Shown piece after piece: positions 44,814-54,386 of a stretch of 64,000 nt of DNA. The translations under genes and the position numbers were made by a program. The stretch is from NCBI GenBank assembly GCA_018818785.1, contig JAHIRF010000005.1:339513-403512 (forward strand), in the 5' to 3' direction. Under the pieces are notes generated by a model. That model saw nothing but the letters and a program-made list of their open reading frames with translations, was not told where the DNA came from and searched no databases. The number at the start of each line of letters is the position of its first letter. Position 1 is the first letter of the stretch. Source of the DNA: Thermoplasmatota archaeon (GTDB taxonomy: Archaea; Thermoplasmatota; Thermoplasmata; UBA10834).

Positions 44814-46031
44814 ATGAATGTCGCTATCGTCGTCTGGCATCTGGATGTGAAGGGCGGGACACAACGTCAGGCCCTCGAGCTCGCCAGACATCTCAAGTCA
44901 AAAGGGGACGAGGTCACGCTGTACTGCGCGCATCTCGATCGCGACTCATGCTACTCGGAACTCCTCGAAGGGTTGGAGATCGTTTCTTTGCATGGCTCCT
45001 CCAGGCAGCGCCATATGGGAAAGCTGCGCTGGATATCGTATCCTGTGGAACCTTTGTTCGTCGGGGATGAGCGCAGACTCGCGCGTATGATCGGGCATCA
45101 TGACGTGATCAACTGTCACGAGCACAGAGCCTACAGGACCGCATGCTTCCACAGGAAGGCTTCCGGCACGCCGATCGTATGGATGATGAACGACTTGCCT
45201 GCGAGCTTCAAGAAGCCTAGAAGACCGAGGAATCTCAATGCGGTGAAGGACCTCGCACACTACCTGCTCATAGGGGGGCTCATCGGCCGTTGGGTGGATC
45301 TGCGCAGGGTGAAGACGATCGACCGCATCGTGGTGCTCGACAGGCTCAACCACGGCCTGCTATTGAACAACACCGGCATGACGAGCACCGTCATAAGGAG
45401 CGGCCTGGATCTCGCCAAGTTCGGCTTCGTCGAGCGCTCCGCTGCCGAAGCGACCGGCCCGTTCACGATATTCACGATAGGCATATTCTTCCCGCACAGG
45501 CGGTTCGAGGATATGGTGTCTGCCCTCGGGATTCTCAAGAAAGACGGTCGAGACGTGCGCCTCCGTTTGGCTGGTCTCGAATCAAAGGACCGCGTGTACT
45601 CTGCAAGAGTGAGGGCGCTCGTTAGATCGCTGGAACTCGAGGACCGAGTGGAGTTCCTAGGTGCGATAAGCGAGGAGCAGCTGGTGAGAGAATATTCCAC
45701 AGCAGATGCGTTCGCGTTCCCACACAGTCCACAGACATGGGGCTTGGTGGTGTTCGAAGCGATGGCCAGCGGCGTTCCTGTCATCGTCTCTAGAGGTTGC
45801 GGTGCGTCCGAGATGCTGGTCGATGGCGACACGGCTATGCTCGTGGAACCCGCACGGCCTGACGGATTCGCAACGGCGATCAGGAAATTGATGGACGATC
45901 CCTCCCTCAGGAACATGCTGAGCGTATCCGGGAGGAGGTTCGTCGAGGGGAACATACGCTGGGATCTCTACGCCGACAAGATGATGGATGAGTTCACGCG
46001 AGTTTGCGGAAACAAGGAGAGGTGGCCATGA
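44814..46031 (+). CDS. Family 4 glycosyltransferase (GT-B)
   Basis: 405 residues from ATG 44814 (the frame is open from GTG 44802). 'MNVAIVVWHLDVKGGTQRQA' is a good GT-B N-terminus with the GG acceptor loop. C-terminal domain: 'TIFTIGIFFPHRRFEDMVS', 'VEFLGAISEEQLVREYSTA' and the EX7E motif 'WGLVVFEAMASGVPVIVS'. It has no partner in sequence on the other side; it is co-transcribed with the next glycosyltransferase (ATGA overlap) and the previous DegT gene 27 bases upstream. Confidence 0.88.
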   Translation: MNVAIVVWHLDVKGGTQRQALELARHLKSKGDEVTLYCAHLDRDSCYSELLEGLEIVSLHGSSRQRHMGKLRWISYPVEPLFVGDERRLARMIGHHDVINCHEHRAYRTACFHRKASGTPIVWMMNDLPASFKKPRRPRNLNAVKDLAHYLLIGGLIGRWVDLRRVKTIDRIVVLDRLNHGLLLNNTGMTSTVIRSGLDLAKFGFVERSAAEATGPFTIFTIGIFFPHRRFEDMVSALGILKKDGRDVRLRLAGLESKDRVYSARVRALVRSLELEDRVEFLGAISEEQLVREYSTADAFAFPHSPQTWGLVVFEAMASGVPVIVSRGCGASEMLVDGDTAMLVEPARPDGFATAIRKLMDDPSLRNMLSVSGRRFVEGNIRWDLYADKMMDEFTRVCGNKERWP

Positions 46032-47185
46032 GTCCTGGGAAGACATGCATGGTCACTTCTGCCCGGGCGCCTCCGCAGATCGGTGGCACTCCCACAGTCA
46101 TGTACGAGCTGCTACGGCATTTTCCGAAGGATTCTGTATTGCTCGTGACCAAGCACCAGAGCGGTCGGACCTCCGAAGATGACCGTGTGCTCGACATGCC
46201 GACCGTGAAGGTCACGAGGGCCGGCGCGTTCATCTATCCGACGATGTTCCAGCTGCTGCTCATGCCATTGACATTCGTGGAGATGTTGTTCGCTGCGAGG
46301 CGTTCACGCCCCCGATGCATATTCGCGGTCTTCCCTTCTCTCGACTTCCTGTTGTGCTCGCTCGTGCTCGGAAGGCTCATGAACGTATCCGTGTTCGTCT
46401 ACCTGCACGATTGCATCGTCGAGACCGCGGGGAACGCCTTGGAGAGGTTGTTTTCTGATAGAGCTGAGAGATGGACCTTCTCGAAGGCATCCAAAGTCTA
46501 CTCCATGAGCGAACCCATGAAGAAATTCTACGAAGCGAAAGGCCTTCGGACCGAGGTGCTCCCACACGGACTGGATCCGAGTCTGGAACGACTCTCCATG
46601 GCAAGGACGCGTAGCGGTCCGCTCAAGGTTGGCTTCTCAGGCGGCATCTACGAGAACAACCTCCAGGCGATATCCGACCTGCTCGAGGCGAAGAAATCCT
46701 CGGGCGATTCGTTCGAGTTCCATCTTACATGCCCTGCACAATCGGTCGAACTCCTGAAGAGCAGAGGACTTTCGGATTCGATCGATTCGATCAGCACCCT
46801 ACCAACACGGGATGAAGTCATCGATTTCCTGTCCGGATGCGACCTTCTGTTCATACCGATGAGTTTCGAGTCCAAGGTCAGGGAGGATCTGCTGACGATA
46901 TTCCCGACCAAGGTGACAGATTACTGGCTCGCTGGAAGACCGATCCTGGTATACGGTCCAAAGGAGTACTCGTTCGTCCCATTAGCGGAGACGGACGGAT
47001 ATGCAGCCATCGTCTCGGAACGATCTCCTGAGCGACTCGCGGAGGCTATCAATGCCTTGGCGAATTCCCAGGAGACTGCGGATCGGCTCGCTGCCGCATC
47101 TAGTGAGATGGTCCGGAGGCACGATGGTTCCATGATCGCGAAGAGGCTCATGGGGGACCTCGGGCTCATGCGAGCAAAGGGTTGA
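46028..47185 (+). CDS. Glycosyltransferase (GT-B type)
   Basis: 385 residues from ATG 46028, with AGGAGAGG 5-6 bases upstream and a 4-base overlap with the preceding gene. The frame is open to 46004 but the ribosome site decides for 46028. N-terminal domain with 'SARAPPQIGGTPTVMYELL' (glycine loop), a hydrophobic helix near residue 70, and 'IFAVFPSLDFLLCSLVLG'. C-terminal domain 'KVGFSGGIYENNLQ', 'DFLSGCDLLFIPMSFESK' and 'KVTDYWLAGRPILVYGPKE'. GT4-like retaining enzyme with unknown donor. It is followed 46 bases later by gmd. Confidence 0.82.
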   Translation: MSPGKTCMVTSARAPPQIGGTPTVMYELLRHFPKDSVLLVTKHQSGRTSEDDRVLDMPTVKVTRAGAFIYPTMFQLLLMPLTFVEMLFAARRSRPRCIFAVFPSLDFLLCSLVLGRLMNVSVFVYLHDCIVETAGNALERLFSDRAERWTFSKASKVYSMSEPMKKFYEAKGLRTEVLPHGLDPSLERLSMARTRSGPLKVGFSGGIYENNLQAISDLLEAKKSSGDSFEFHLTCPAQSVELLKSRGLSDSIDSISTLPTRDEVIDFLSGCDLLFIPMSFESKVREDLLTIFPTKVTDYWLAGRPILVYGPKEYSFVPLAETDGYAAIVSERSPERLAEAINALANSQETADRLAAASSEMVRRHDGSMIAKRLMGDLGLMRAKG

Positions 47186-47231
47186 GATAGGTTGAAGTCG
47201 CTTGAAGTGTGGATAGTAGGAGGGACACGGC

Positions 47232-49236
<2,005 letters not shown>

Positions 49237-49317
49237 ATTCATCCATGAGATCAGCGATCATCTCCAGGCGCTGTCTCCGATTGCTTCCGCAAATCGCTGT
49301 AATCGTGGCTCCAGATC

Positions 49318-49890
49318 TCAATGGACTTTCCTGATGAGCCAAAAGACGGCTTCCATGAAATTCCTGGCGACGAAATCCGGTTTGACCGAGGCGCTGTCGA
49401 CCTCCGGATCTTGCGCGGACATCCCAGGTTCCGGGACCAGGATGCTCTTTGCCCCTATCTCGAGCGCCACCTCTATGTCCGCGATCCTGTCCCCGATGAT
49501 GACGGACCTCTTCAAATCGATCCGATGCTTCTCAGAACCCTCGAGGAGCATCTGGGATGTTGGCTTGTGCCCATTGTCTCCGCCGTTCTCTGGGGTGGGG
49601 ATGTGGGGGCAATATAAGATGTCCCTTATCTTCACGCCGTTCTGGGACAGTATCTCGAGGATGCGGTCGTGTATCTCACCCTGCTCATCCTCGGTGAACT
49701 GTGACCTGCCATTATCCGATTGAGTTGTGATTATGAAGACTGGCAGGCCTGTATGGTTCAGTCTCTTGAGCCCGTCCAGAACGGTCGGGATGAATTCAGG
49801 ATCTCTATTCCCGTCCTGGTCGAGCCTAGCAAAACACATCGTACCGTCACGGTCAACGAAGACCGCGGGCCCATTGCCCTCATCCATCAT
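49318..49890 (-). CDS. HAD-family phosphatase, GmhB-like (histidinol-phosphatase type)
   Basis: 190 residues; ATG 49890 with a box A at 49914-49923 predicting a leaderless transcript. HAD motifs: 'AVFVDRDGTMCF' (DxDGT), 'LPVFIITTQSDNGR' (motif II T), the Zn-site region 'ILYCPHIPTPENGGDNGHKP' and 'SVIIGDRIADIEVALEIGAKS' (motif IV). GmhB acts on heptose 1,7-bisphosphate and is common in sugar-nucleotide clusters. The zinc loop is not the canonical CxH-x-CxC form and the substrate is not certain. A dead relative's 3' end is at 50075-50180. Confidence 0.8.
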   Translation of the reverse strand: MMDEGNGPAVFVDRDGTMCFARLDQDGNRDPEFIPTVLDGLKRLNHTGLPVFIITTQSDNGRSQFTEDEQGEIHDRILEILSQNGVKIRDILYCPHIPTPENGGDNGHKPTSQMLLEGSEKHRIDLKRSVIIGDRIADIEVALEIGAKSILVPEPGMSAQDPEVDSASVKPDFVARNFMEAVFWLIRKVH

Positions 49891-50074
49891 AGCATCTAAC
49901 TGATGCTGGTAGGGTTATTTAAGGAATGCTGGTTTGTATACATTATCCGTAATTTGCATAGGAACCCACTTTTTGGCTGTCCATATGTAAATCGGACATG
50001 ATTTGCCTTTACAAATGGTCCATTTCTTACGTTATCAAGCGTTCATCTGCCGAAATGAACGTAGTGCTAGTTCC

Positions 50075-50180
50075 TTAGAAGCCAAAGGACTGCTTCGATG
50101 AATGTCTTCGTTCCGAAGCTCCGGCTTCTCAGAAGATGCTTTTCAATGCCATGCTATCGACTTGACATCTGACATTATTG
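50075..50180 (-). pseudogene. Remnant of a second HAD phosphatase 3' end
   Basis: On the minus strand the last codons read TKTFIEAVLWLLRN and stop at TAG, equivalent to the intact gene's 'NFMEAVFWLIRKVH' end. Just before this, KPE matches KPD, but 19 bases instead of 18 separate the two segments, a one-base insertion. Similarity fades upstream (around 'gatgtcaagtcgata'). It has no start and is followed on the same strand by the rmlB remnant upstream. Confidence 0.7.
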
Positions 50181-50204
50181 ATTACATTGCCAGGTCGGAT
50201 GGTC

Positions 50205-50375
50205 ATAGGTTCATTAGCGGTTCCCACCATGGTTTGTTGTCTAGATACCATTCGACTGTCTCGCGCAAGCCATCATCGAACTTGAACTTCGGGCTCCAAA
50301 TCATCCTTTCTATTCTTTCCCAATCCACACGTGTTGAGTACGAATTGCATCATCACAAATTGTCTGGGTTCTAGA
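50205..50375 (-). pseudogene. Remnant of a second rmlB 3' end
   Basis: The minus strand ends with 'DGLRETVEWYLDNKPWW' then EPLMNL and stop TGA, matching the C-terminus of the intact RmlB (51986-52936). The core 50216-50298 is identical to 51996-52078 at 82 of 83 bases. Further upstream the match drops to roughly 60 percent: 'WERIERMIWSPKFKFD' against 'WERIKEMGWSPKFKFD', then a frame disturbance near 'GHDFRYSL'. The rest of the gene is gone. Confidence 0.85.
50216..50298. repeat. 83-bp direct repeat, copy 1 (second copy 51996-52078)
   Basis: 82 of 83 bases identical to the 3' end of rmlB; the single difference is G at 50232 against A at 52012. The two copies flank the dehydrogenase gene in the same orientation, 1780 bases apart. 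Confidence 0.9.
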
Positions 50376-50520
50376 ATCCGAGAGAATAGAACGCCCATTT
50401 TTCGAGACTAGTCCAATTTCAAATTTCAGTCTATGCAATTCCAACGAATGGACGTTCGGATTGATTCTAGCATGGTCCTCTCTGAACGATATTTCAGCCG
50501 ACAAGTCGAGTATGGATGTG

Positions 50521-50530
50521 TTTTTATACT
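50521..50530 (+). promoter_or_regulatory. Box-A promoter of the nucleotide-sugar dehydrogenase
   Basis: 'tttttatact', about 25-30 bases before the expected transcript start near 50550. It lies after the first in-frame ATG (50516), so that ATG cannot be used from this promoter. Confidence 0.45.
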
Positions 50531-50593
50531 ATTGGCTACCGTGCATTCGCAAGCCTAAGTGTGCAAGAAACGCCCCTCGAGGACGTGAATGGA

Positions 50594-51934
50594 ATGGTCA
50601 AGAATAGTCATCTCTTGGAGACGAAATCTAGGATTGATTCGGGTGATGCGAAGATAGGGATCATCGGTCTCGGATATGTCGGCCTGCCACTGGCTGTTGC
50701 TTTTTGCGAGAAATACGTTGTTTTCGGATACGATTCAGACGAGGACAAGTGCAAGATGCTCACGAAAGGGAAGTCATACATTGATGACATTCCCGATAGT
50801 TCAATCAAGAACTTGATTGGAAAGAGACTGAAGGTCATCAGTCGCGAGTCCAAGTTGAAGGAGTGCGATGCAGTCATCATCTGCGTACCGACCCCTCTGG
50901 ATGTTCGTGGGATTCCTGACCTCTCGTACATAGCACATTCAGCAGACATCATAAGGAGAGTTGCAGGAAAGGGAATGCTCGTGGTACTTGAGAGTACCAG
51001 TTACCCCGGCACTACAGAGGAATACTTGGGCCATGCGATTAAGGGTGTGGGATTGGTTCCCGGTGTGGACGTCGCACTGGCATTCTCACCAGAGAGGGTC
51101 GATCCTGGTAACAAGAAGTTTGGTATCAAGAACACTCCCAAGGTAGTGGGCGGAGTGAACGAAGAATCCACAGAGCTGGCGGCATCGTTGTATGGGTCGA
51201 TAGTTGAGGCCGGTGTTGTCAAGGTCAGGGATTGCAAGACTGCAGAGGCGACGAAGATCGTTGAGAACATCTTCCGTGGCGTGAACATTGCGCTGATAAA
51301 CGAGCTCGCTCTGATATTCGAGAAGATGGGGATAGACACGTGGGAGGTCGTCCGGGCAGCGTCGACGAAGCCATTTGCGTTCATGCCACACTATCCGGGA
51401 CCGGGGGTCGGCGGTCACTGCATCCCGCTCGATCCGCTCTATCTGTCTTACAAGGCGAAGCAATACGGCATAGTCCCACGTTTCATCGAGCTCAGTCGTG
51501 AAGTGAACGAGTTCATGAAGAATCACACGATCAATCTCGTGATGGCCGCTATGGATGAAGCTGGCATGGAACCTCTAGATGCGACTGTAGCTGTAATGGG
51601 CATTGCATACAAGAAGAACATTTCAGACACGAGGGAATCGCCAGCCGCTGAGATCATAGAGGAACTCTCGAAACGTGTTGGAAAGGTTCTCGTACACGAT
51701 CCTCTGGCCAAGAACATTCACACTCATCGCGGGGATTTCAAAACATCCACGATGAAGACCATCATGGGCGATGCGGACTGTCTGGTGTTCGTTGCTGACC
51801 ATGATGAGTATATTGTTCAATTCCCCGGAGCCTTCAAAGGGTCGAAGGCGAAGGTGGTCATCGACACCAGAAATATGTTCGATGCTGAGATCCTGAGGCG
51901 GATGGGTATCAAATACAGATGCATCGGGAAATGA
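50594..51934 (+). CDS. wecC: UDP-N-acetyl-D-mannosamine/glucose-type nucleotide sugar dehydrogenase
   Basis: 446 residues from ATG 50594 (frame open from 50516; the promoter at 50521-50530 argues for the later start, GTG 50585 is also possible with GAGG upstream). Two-step NAD-dependent oxidation of a UDP-hexose to a uronic acid. Motifs: 'KIGIIGLGYVGLPLAVAF' (Rossmann), 'VIICVPTPLD', 'LVVLESTSYPGTTEE', 'FSPERVDPGN', the catalytic Cys in 'HYPGPGVGGHCIPLDPLYL' and 'MGIAYKKNISDTRESPA'. With two wecB genes in the region, UDP-ManNAcA is the likely product, but a UDP-GalNAc/GlcNAc 6-dehydrogenase is not excluded. It lies between the two rmlB-derived repeats. Confidence 0.85.
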   Translation: MVKNSHLLETKSRIDSGDAKIGIIGLGYVGLPLAVAFCEKYVVFGYDSDEDKCKMLTKGKSYIDDIPDSSIKNLIGKRLKVISRESKLKECDAVIICVPTPLDVRGIPDLSYIAHSADIIRRVAGKGMLVVLESTSYPGTTEEYLGHAIKGVGLVPGVDVALAFSPERVDPGNKKFGIKNTPKVVGGVNEESTELAASLYGSIVEAGVVKVRDCKTAEATKIVENIFRGVNIALINELALIFEKMGIDTWEVVRAASTKPFAFMPHYPGPGVGGHCIPLDPLYLSYKAKQYGIVPRFIELSREVNEFMKNHTINLVMAAMDEAGMEPLDATVAVMGIAYKKNISDTRESPAAEIIEELSKRVGKVLVHDPLAKNIHTHRGDFKTSTMKTIMGDADCLVFVADHDEYIVQFPGAFKGSKAKVVIDTRNMFDAEILRRMGIKYRCIGK

Positions 51935-51985
51935 TGTGCGCGGATGACGACCGCTCAAAGATGGCAATAATCCTATGGCCCATGA

Positions 51986-52936
51986 CTATTGGATCAGCGG
52001 TTCCCACCATGATTTGTTGTCTAGATACCATTCGACTGTCTCGCGCAAGCCATCATCGAACTTGAACTTCGGGCTCCAGCCCATCTCCTTGATCCTCTCC
52101 CATGTGAGCGAGTATCTGAAGTCATGACCTGGGCGGTCCGTGACATATGTTATGAGGCTCTCTGGCTTGTTCATGTACTTGAGGATCATCTTGGCGACCT
52201 CTATGTTGGGGACCTCGTTGCTGGAGCCGATGTTGACGACATCGCCTGCCTTTCCTTTCTGAAGAACGACATCTATCGCCCTGCAGTTGTCCTCTACATG
52301 CAGCCAATCCCGGACATTCAGCCCCTTCCCGTAGATGGGTAGAGGTTGATCGTTCAGGGCTTTGATGATCAAGACTGGTATGAGCTTCTCGGGGTATTGG
52401 AACGGTCCGTAGTTGTTGGATGAGCGTGTGACGACCACGTTCATGCCATAGGTCCTGACATAGGATCGTGCGAGGAGTTCTCCGCCGGCCTTGCTTGCGG
52501 AATATGGTGATGATGGGTCCAGGTTGTCTAATTCAGAGAACGAGCCGGATACCGTGGAGCCATAGACCTCGTCCGTTGATATCTGGACGAACCTCTTGAT
52601 GTCCCTGCGTCTAGCCTCTTCCAGGAGGGTGAATACGCCGAGGACATCGGTCCTTACGAAGTCCTCAGGGGATGTTATGCTCCTGTCTACGTGGCTCTCA
52701 GCTGCGAAATTGACTATCTGGTCGCAATCCTTCATCGCTTGCTCGACGACCTTCTTGTCGCATATGTCTCCCTTGACGAACTCTATGCGGTCCTTGATCT
52801 CCTCCAGGTTCTCCAACCTGCCTGCATATGTGAGCTTGTCGAGGACGACTATCTTCTTGTCGGGGTGCTCTTTGAGCATGTGTCTAACGAAGTTGCAGCC
52901 GATGAACCCGGCTCCGCCTGTTATGAGTATCTTCAT
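51986..52936 (-). CDS. rmlB: dTDP-glucose 4,6-dehydratase
   Basis: 316 residues. Second step of dTDP-rhamnose synthesis. 'ILITGGAGFIGCNFVRHML', 'VVLDKLTYAGRLENL', 'FVKGDICD', 'IVNFAAESHVDRSITSP', 'FVQISTDEVYGS', 'DPSSPYSASKAGGELLARSYV' (YxxxK), 'VTRSSNNYGPFQYPEKL' and 'VEDNCRAIDVVL' are diagnostic for RmlB. The C-terminal 83 bases are duplicated at 50216-50298. It follows rmlC with a 6-base gap. The codon bias and GC of this block are slightly lower than the gmd block. Confidence 0.95.
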   Translation of the reverse strand: MKILITGGAGFIGCNFVRHMLKEHPDKKIVVLDKLTYAGRLENLEEIKDRIEFVKGDICDKKVVEQAMKDCDQIVNFAAESHVDRSITSPEDFVRTDVLGVFTLLEEARRRDIKRFVQISTDEVYGSTVSGSFSELDNLDPSSPYSASKAGGELLARSYVRTYGMNVVVTRSSNNYGPFQYPEKLIPVLIIKALNDQPLPIYGKGLNVRDWLHVEDNCRAIDVVLQKGKAGDVVNIGSSNEVPNIEVAKMILKYMNKPESLITYVTDRPGHDFRYSLTWERIKEMGWSPKFKFDDGLRETVEWYLDNKSWWEPLIQ

Positions 52937-52942
52937 TCGGGA

Positions 52943-53410
52943 TCACACCTTCTTGCGCCAGTTGTAGCCGATCTCTGGGTCGTTCCAGTCCTTTCTGTGC
53001 TCGTCTGGTTCCTTGTAGTTGTAGAGTTCGGTGGGCGTGTTGATGACCCATATGTCGTTGTCGTCTAGAGGGGTGAAGCCATGGTAGACGAGGGGTGGTA
53101 TCTTGATGAATTTTGGATCCTTTTCCCAGACCTCGACCTCTTGGATGACTCCTTTCGTCTTTGAATCAGGTCTGGCATCGTAGAGTCCTATCAACGCGTT
53201 GCCCCTGATCGGGACGAAGTGGTCATATTGCAGCTTGTGATAGTGCCAGCCCTTGACGACGCCGGGCTTACATGTGGTAATGTAGGTCTGGCCGAACTTC
53301 TGGAACTCTGGCCAGTCGCTCCTGAATATCTCCATGAGCCAGCCTCTTTCGTCGTGGATCCTCCTCAGTTCGCGTACGCGGACCCCGTCTATAGTGCCCA
53401 TTATTGCCAT
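52943..53410 (-). CDS. rmlC: dTDP-4-dehydrorhamnose 3,5-epimerase family cupin
   Basis: 155 residues, a little shorter than usual RmlC (about 180). Cupin with 'RRIHDERGWLMEIFRSD', 'VVKGWHYHKLQYDHFVPIRGN' (catalytic His region, here GWHYH for the usual GLHYQ), 'FIKIPPLVYHGFTPLDD' and 'WVINTPTELYNY'. GGAGG lies 5 bases before ATG 53410. First gene of the rmlC-rmlB unit and divergent from rmlD-rmlA over a shared AT-rich promoter region (53436-53445). Position makes RmlC the best call; the altered residues could indicate a related ketoisomerase. Confidence 0.8.
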   Translation of the reverse strand: MAIMGTIDGVRVRELRRIHDERGWLMEIFRSDWPEFQKFGQTYITTCKPGVVKGWHYHKLQYDHFVPIRGNALIGLYDARPDSKTKGVIQEVEVWEKDPKFIKIPPLVYHGFTPLDDNDIWVINTPTELYNYKEPDEHRKDWNDPEIGYNWRKKV

Positions 53411-53435
53411 CGTATCCTCCAGGGCATGCTCCTAG

Positions 53436-53445
53436 TAAATTATTA
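53436..53445. promoter_or_regulatory. Shared AT-rich promoter region of rmlCB and rmlDA
   Basis: 'taaattatta' between the divergent starts, about 30 bases from rmlC ATG 53410 and 45 bases from rmlD TTG 53487. It is a usable box A on both strands. Confidence 0.4.
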
Positions 53446-53486
53446 AGGTGTCCTCGCCTTTGACAGGAGTAGCTGGGGTCAGTGAT

Positions 53487-54386
53487 TTGGAGAAACTCCT
53501 AGTCGTAGGTGCATCGGGGCTCCTCGGAAGCAAGATAATGGTACAGGCCAGAGGGAGGTACGATGCAATCGGCACATACAATCCTGAGGTCGACGGTGCG
53601 GATCTCTGGCGATTGGAGTCCTTGGATGTCGGCTCCAAGGATGAGGTAGAGAAGCTCTTCGCGGAAGTTGTTCCGAATGTGGTGATCCTGACTGCGGCAA
53701 TGACCAATGTGGATGCATGCGAGAAGCAACCTGTAGTTGCCAATCGAATCAACGCATCCGGTCCTGCTCTTGTGGCACGTGCCTGCAAATCTGCAGGTGC
53801 TAGACTTGTTCATGTGTCAACTGATTACGTTTTCGATGGAACGAAGAAGAGGAAGTACGTTGAAACTGATCATCCGAGACCGATCTCGGTATATGGTTCG
53901 AGCAAACTCGCAGGTGAGAAATCTGTTCTTTCTTCGTTGCCTACTGCTGCAATTGCGAGGACGGCAGTATTGTATGGCTGGAACCCGATTGAAGGTAAGG
54001 AGAACTTCGTCACTTGGTCGTTGAAGAAGTTGAGAGCCGGAGAGAGGGTCACCATGTTCCAGGATCAGCACATATCACCTACTTTCGCGGATAATCTTGC
54101 TGGTGCTCTCTTGGGTCTTGCAGGAACTGATGCATCTGGTGTCTTCCACGTGTCTGGGCCAGATTGTTTTGATCGGGTAGTATGCGGAAAGATGATAGCT
54201 AACATATTCAATCTTGATGAGAACCTGATCATACCGGTCAAATCCAACACATTATCGTTGCCGGCAAAGAGGCCTGCATATTCGTGTTTGGATATTTCGA
54301 AGATAGAGAAGTTGTTGAACCGGAAGATGGAGTCGTTCGAATCCGGTCTCCGAAAGATGAAATCACAGGAGAGTAAGAAACGATGA
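53487..54386 (+). CDS. rmlD: dTDP-4-dehydrorhamnose reductase
   Basis: 299 residues from TTG 53487 (frame open to GTG 53448, which overlaps the promoter). Last step of dTDP-L-rhamnose synthesis. 'KLLVVGASGLLGSKIM', 'PNVVILTAAMTNVDACEKQP', 'ARLVHVSTDYVFDGTKK', 'PISVYGSSKLAGEK' (YxxxK), 'RTAVLYGW' and 'DQHISPTFADNLAGALL' follow the RmlD pattern. Overlaps rmlA by 4 bases. More AT-rich than the neighbouring gmd genes. Confidence 0.93.
   Translation: MEKLLVVGASGLLGSKIMVQARGRYDAIGTYNPEVDGADLWRLESLDVGSKDEVEKLFAEVVPNVVILTAAMTNVDACEKQPVVANRINASGPALVARACKSAGARLVHVSTDYVFDGTKKRKYVETDHPRPISVYGSSKLAGEKSVLSSLPTAAIARTAVLYGWNPIEGKENFVTWSLKKLRAGERVTMFQDQHISPTFADNLAGALLGLAGTDASGVFHVSGPDCFDRVVCGKMIANIFNLDENLIIPVKSNTLSLPAKRPAYSCLDISKIEKLLNRKMESFESGLRKMKSQESKKR

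Larger units (their letters stand above)
49891..50593. other. Gene-poor stretch with gene remnants
   Basis: About 700 bases. It holds the promoter of the HAD gene (49914-49923), then 150 bases where I see nothing, then the 3' end of a second HAD gene (50075-50180), the 3' end of a second rmlB (about 50205-50375), then a part with no clear similarity (50376-50510), and finally the promoter of the dehydrogenase (50521-50530). Confidence 0.6.

Noticed and set aside
50310-50504. 64-residue minus-strand frame in the remnant region
   Set aside because: Its C-terminal third lies in the frame-shifted part of the rmlB remnant; the N-terminal part has no recognised family.
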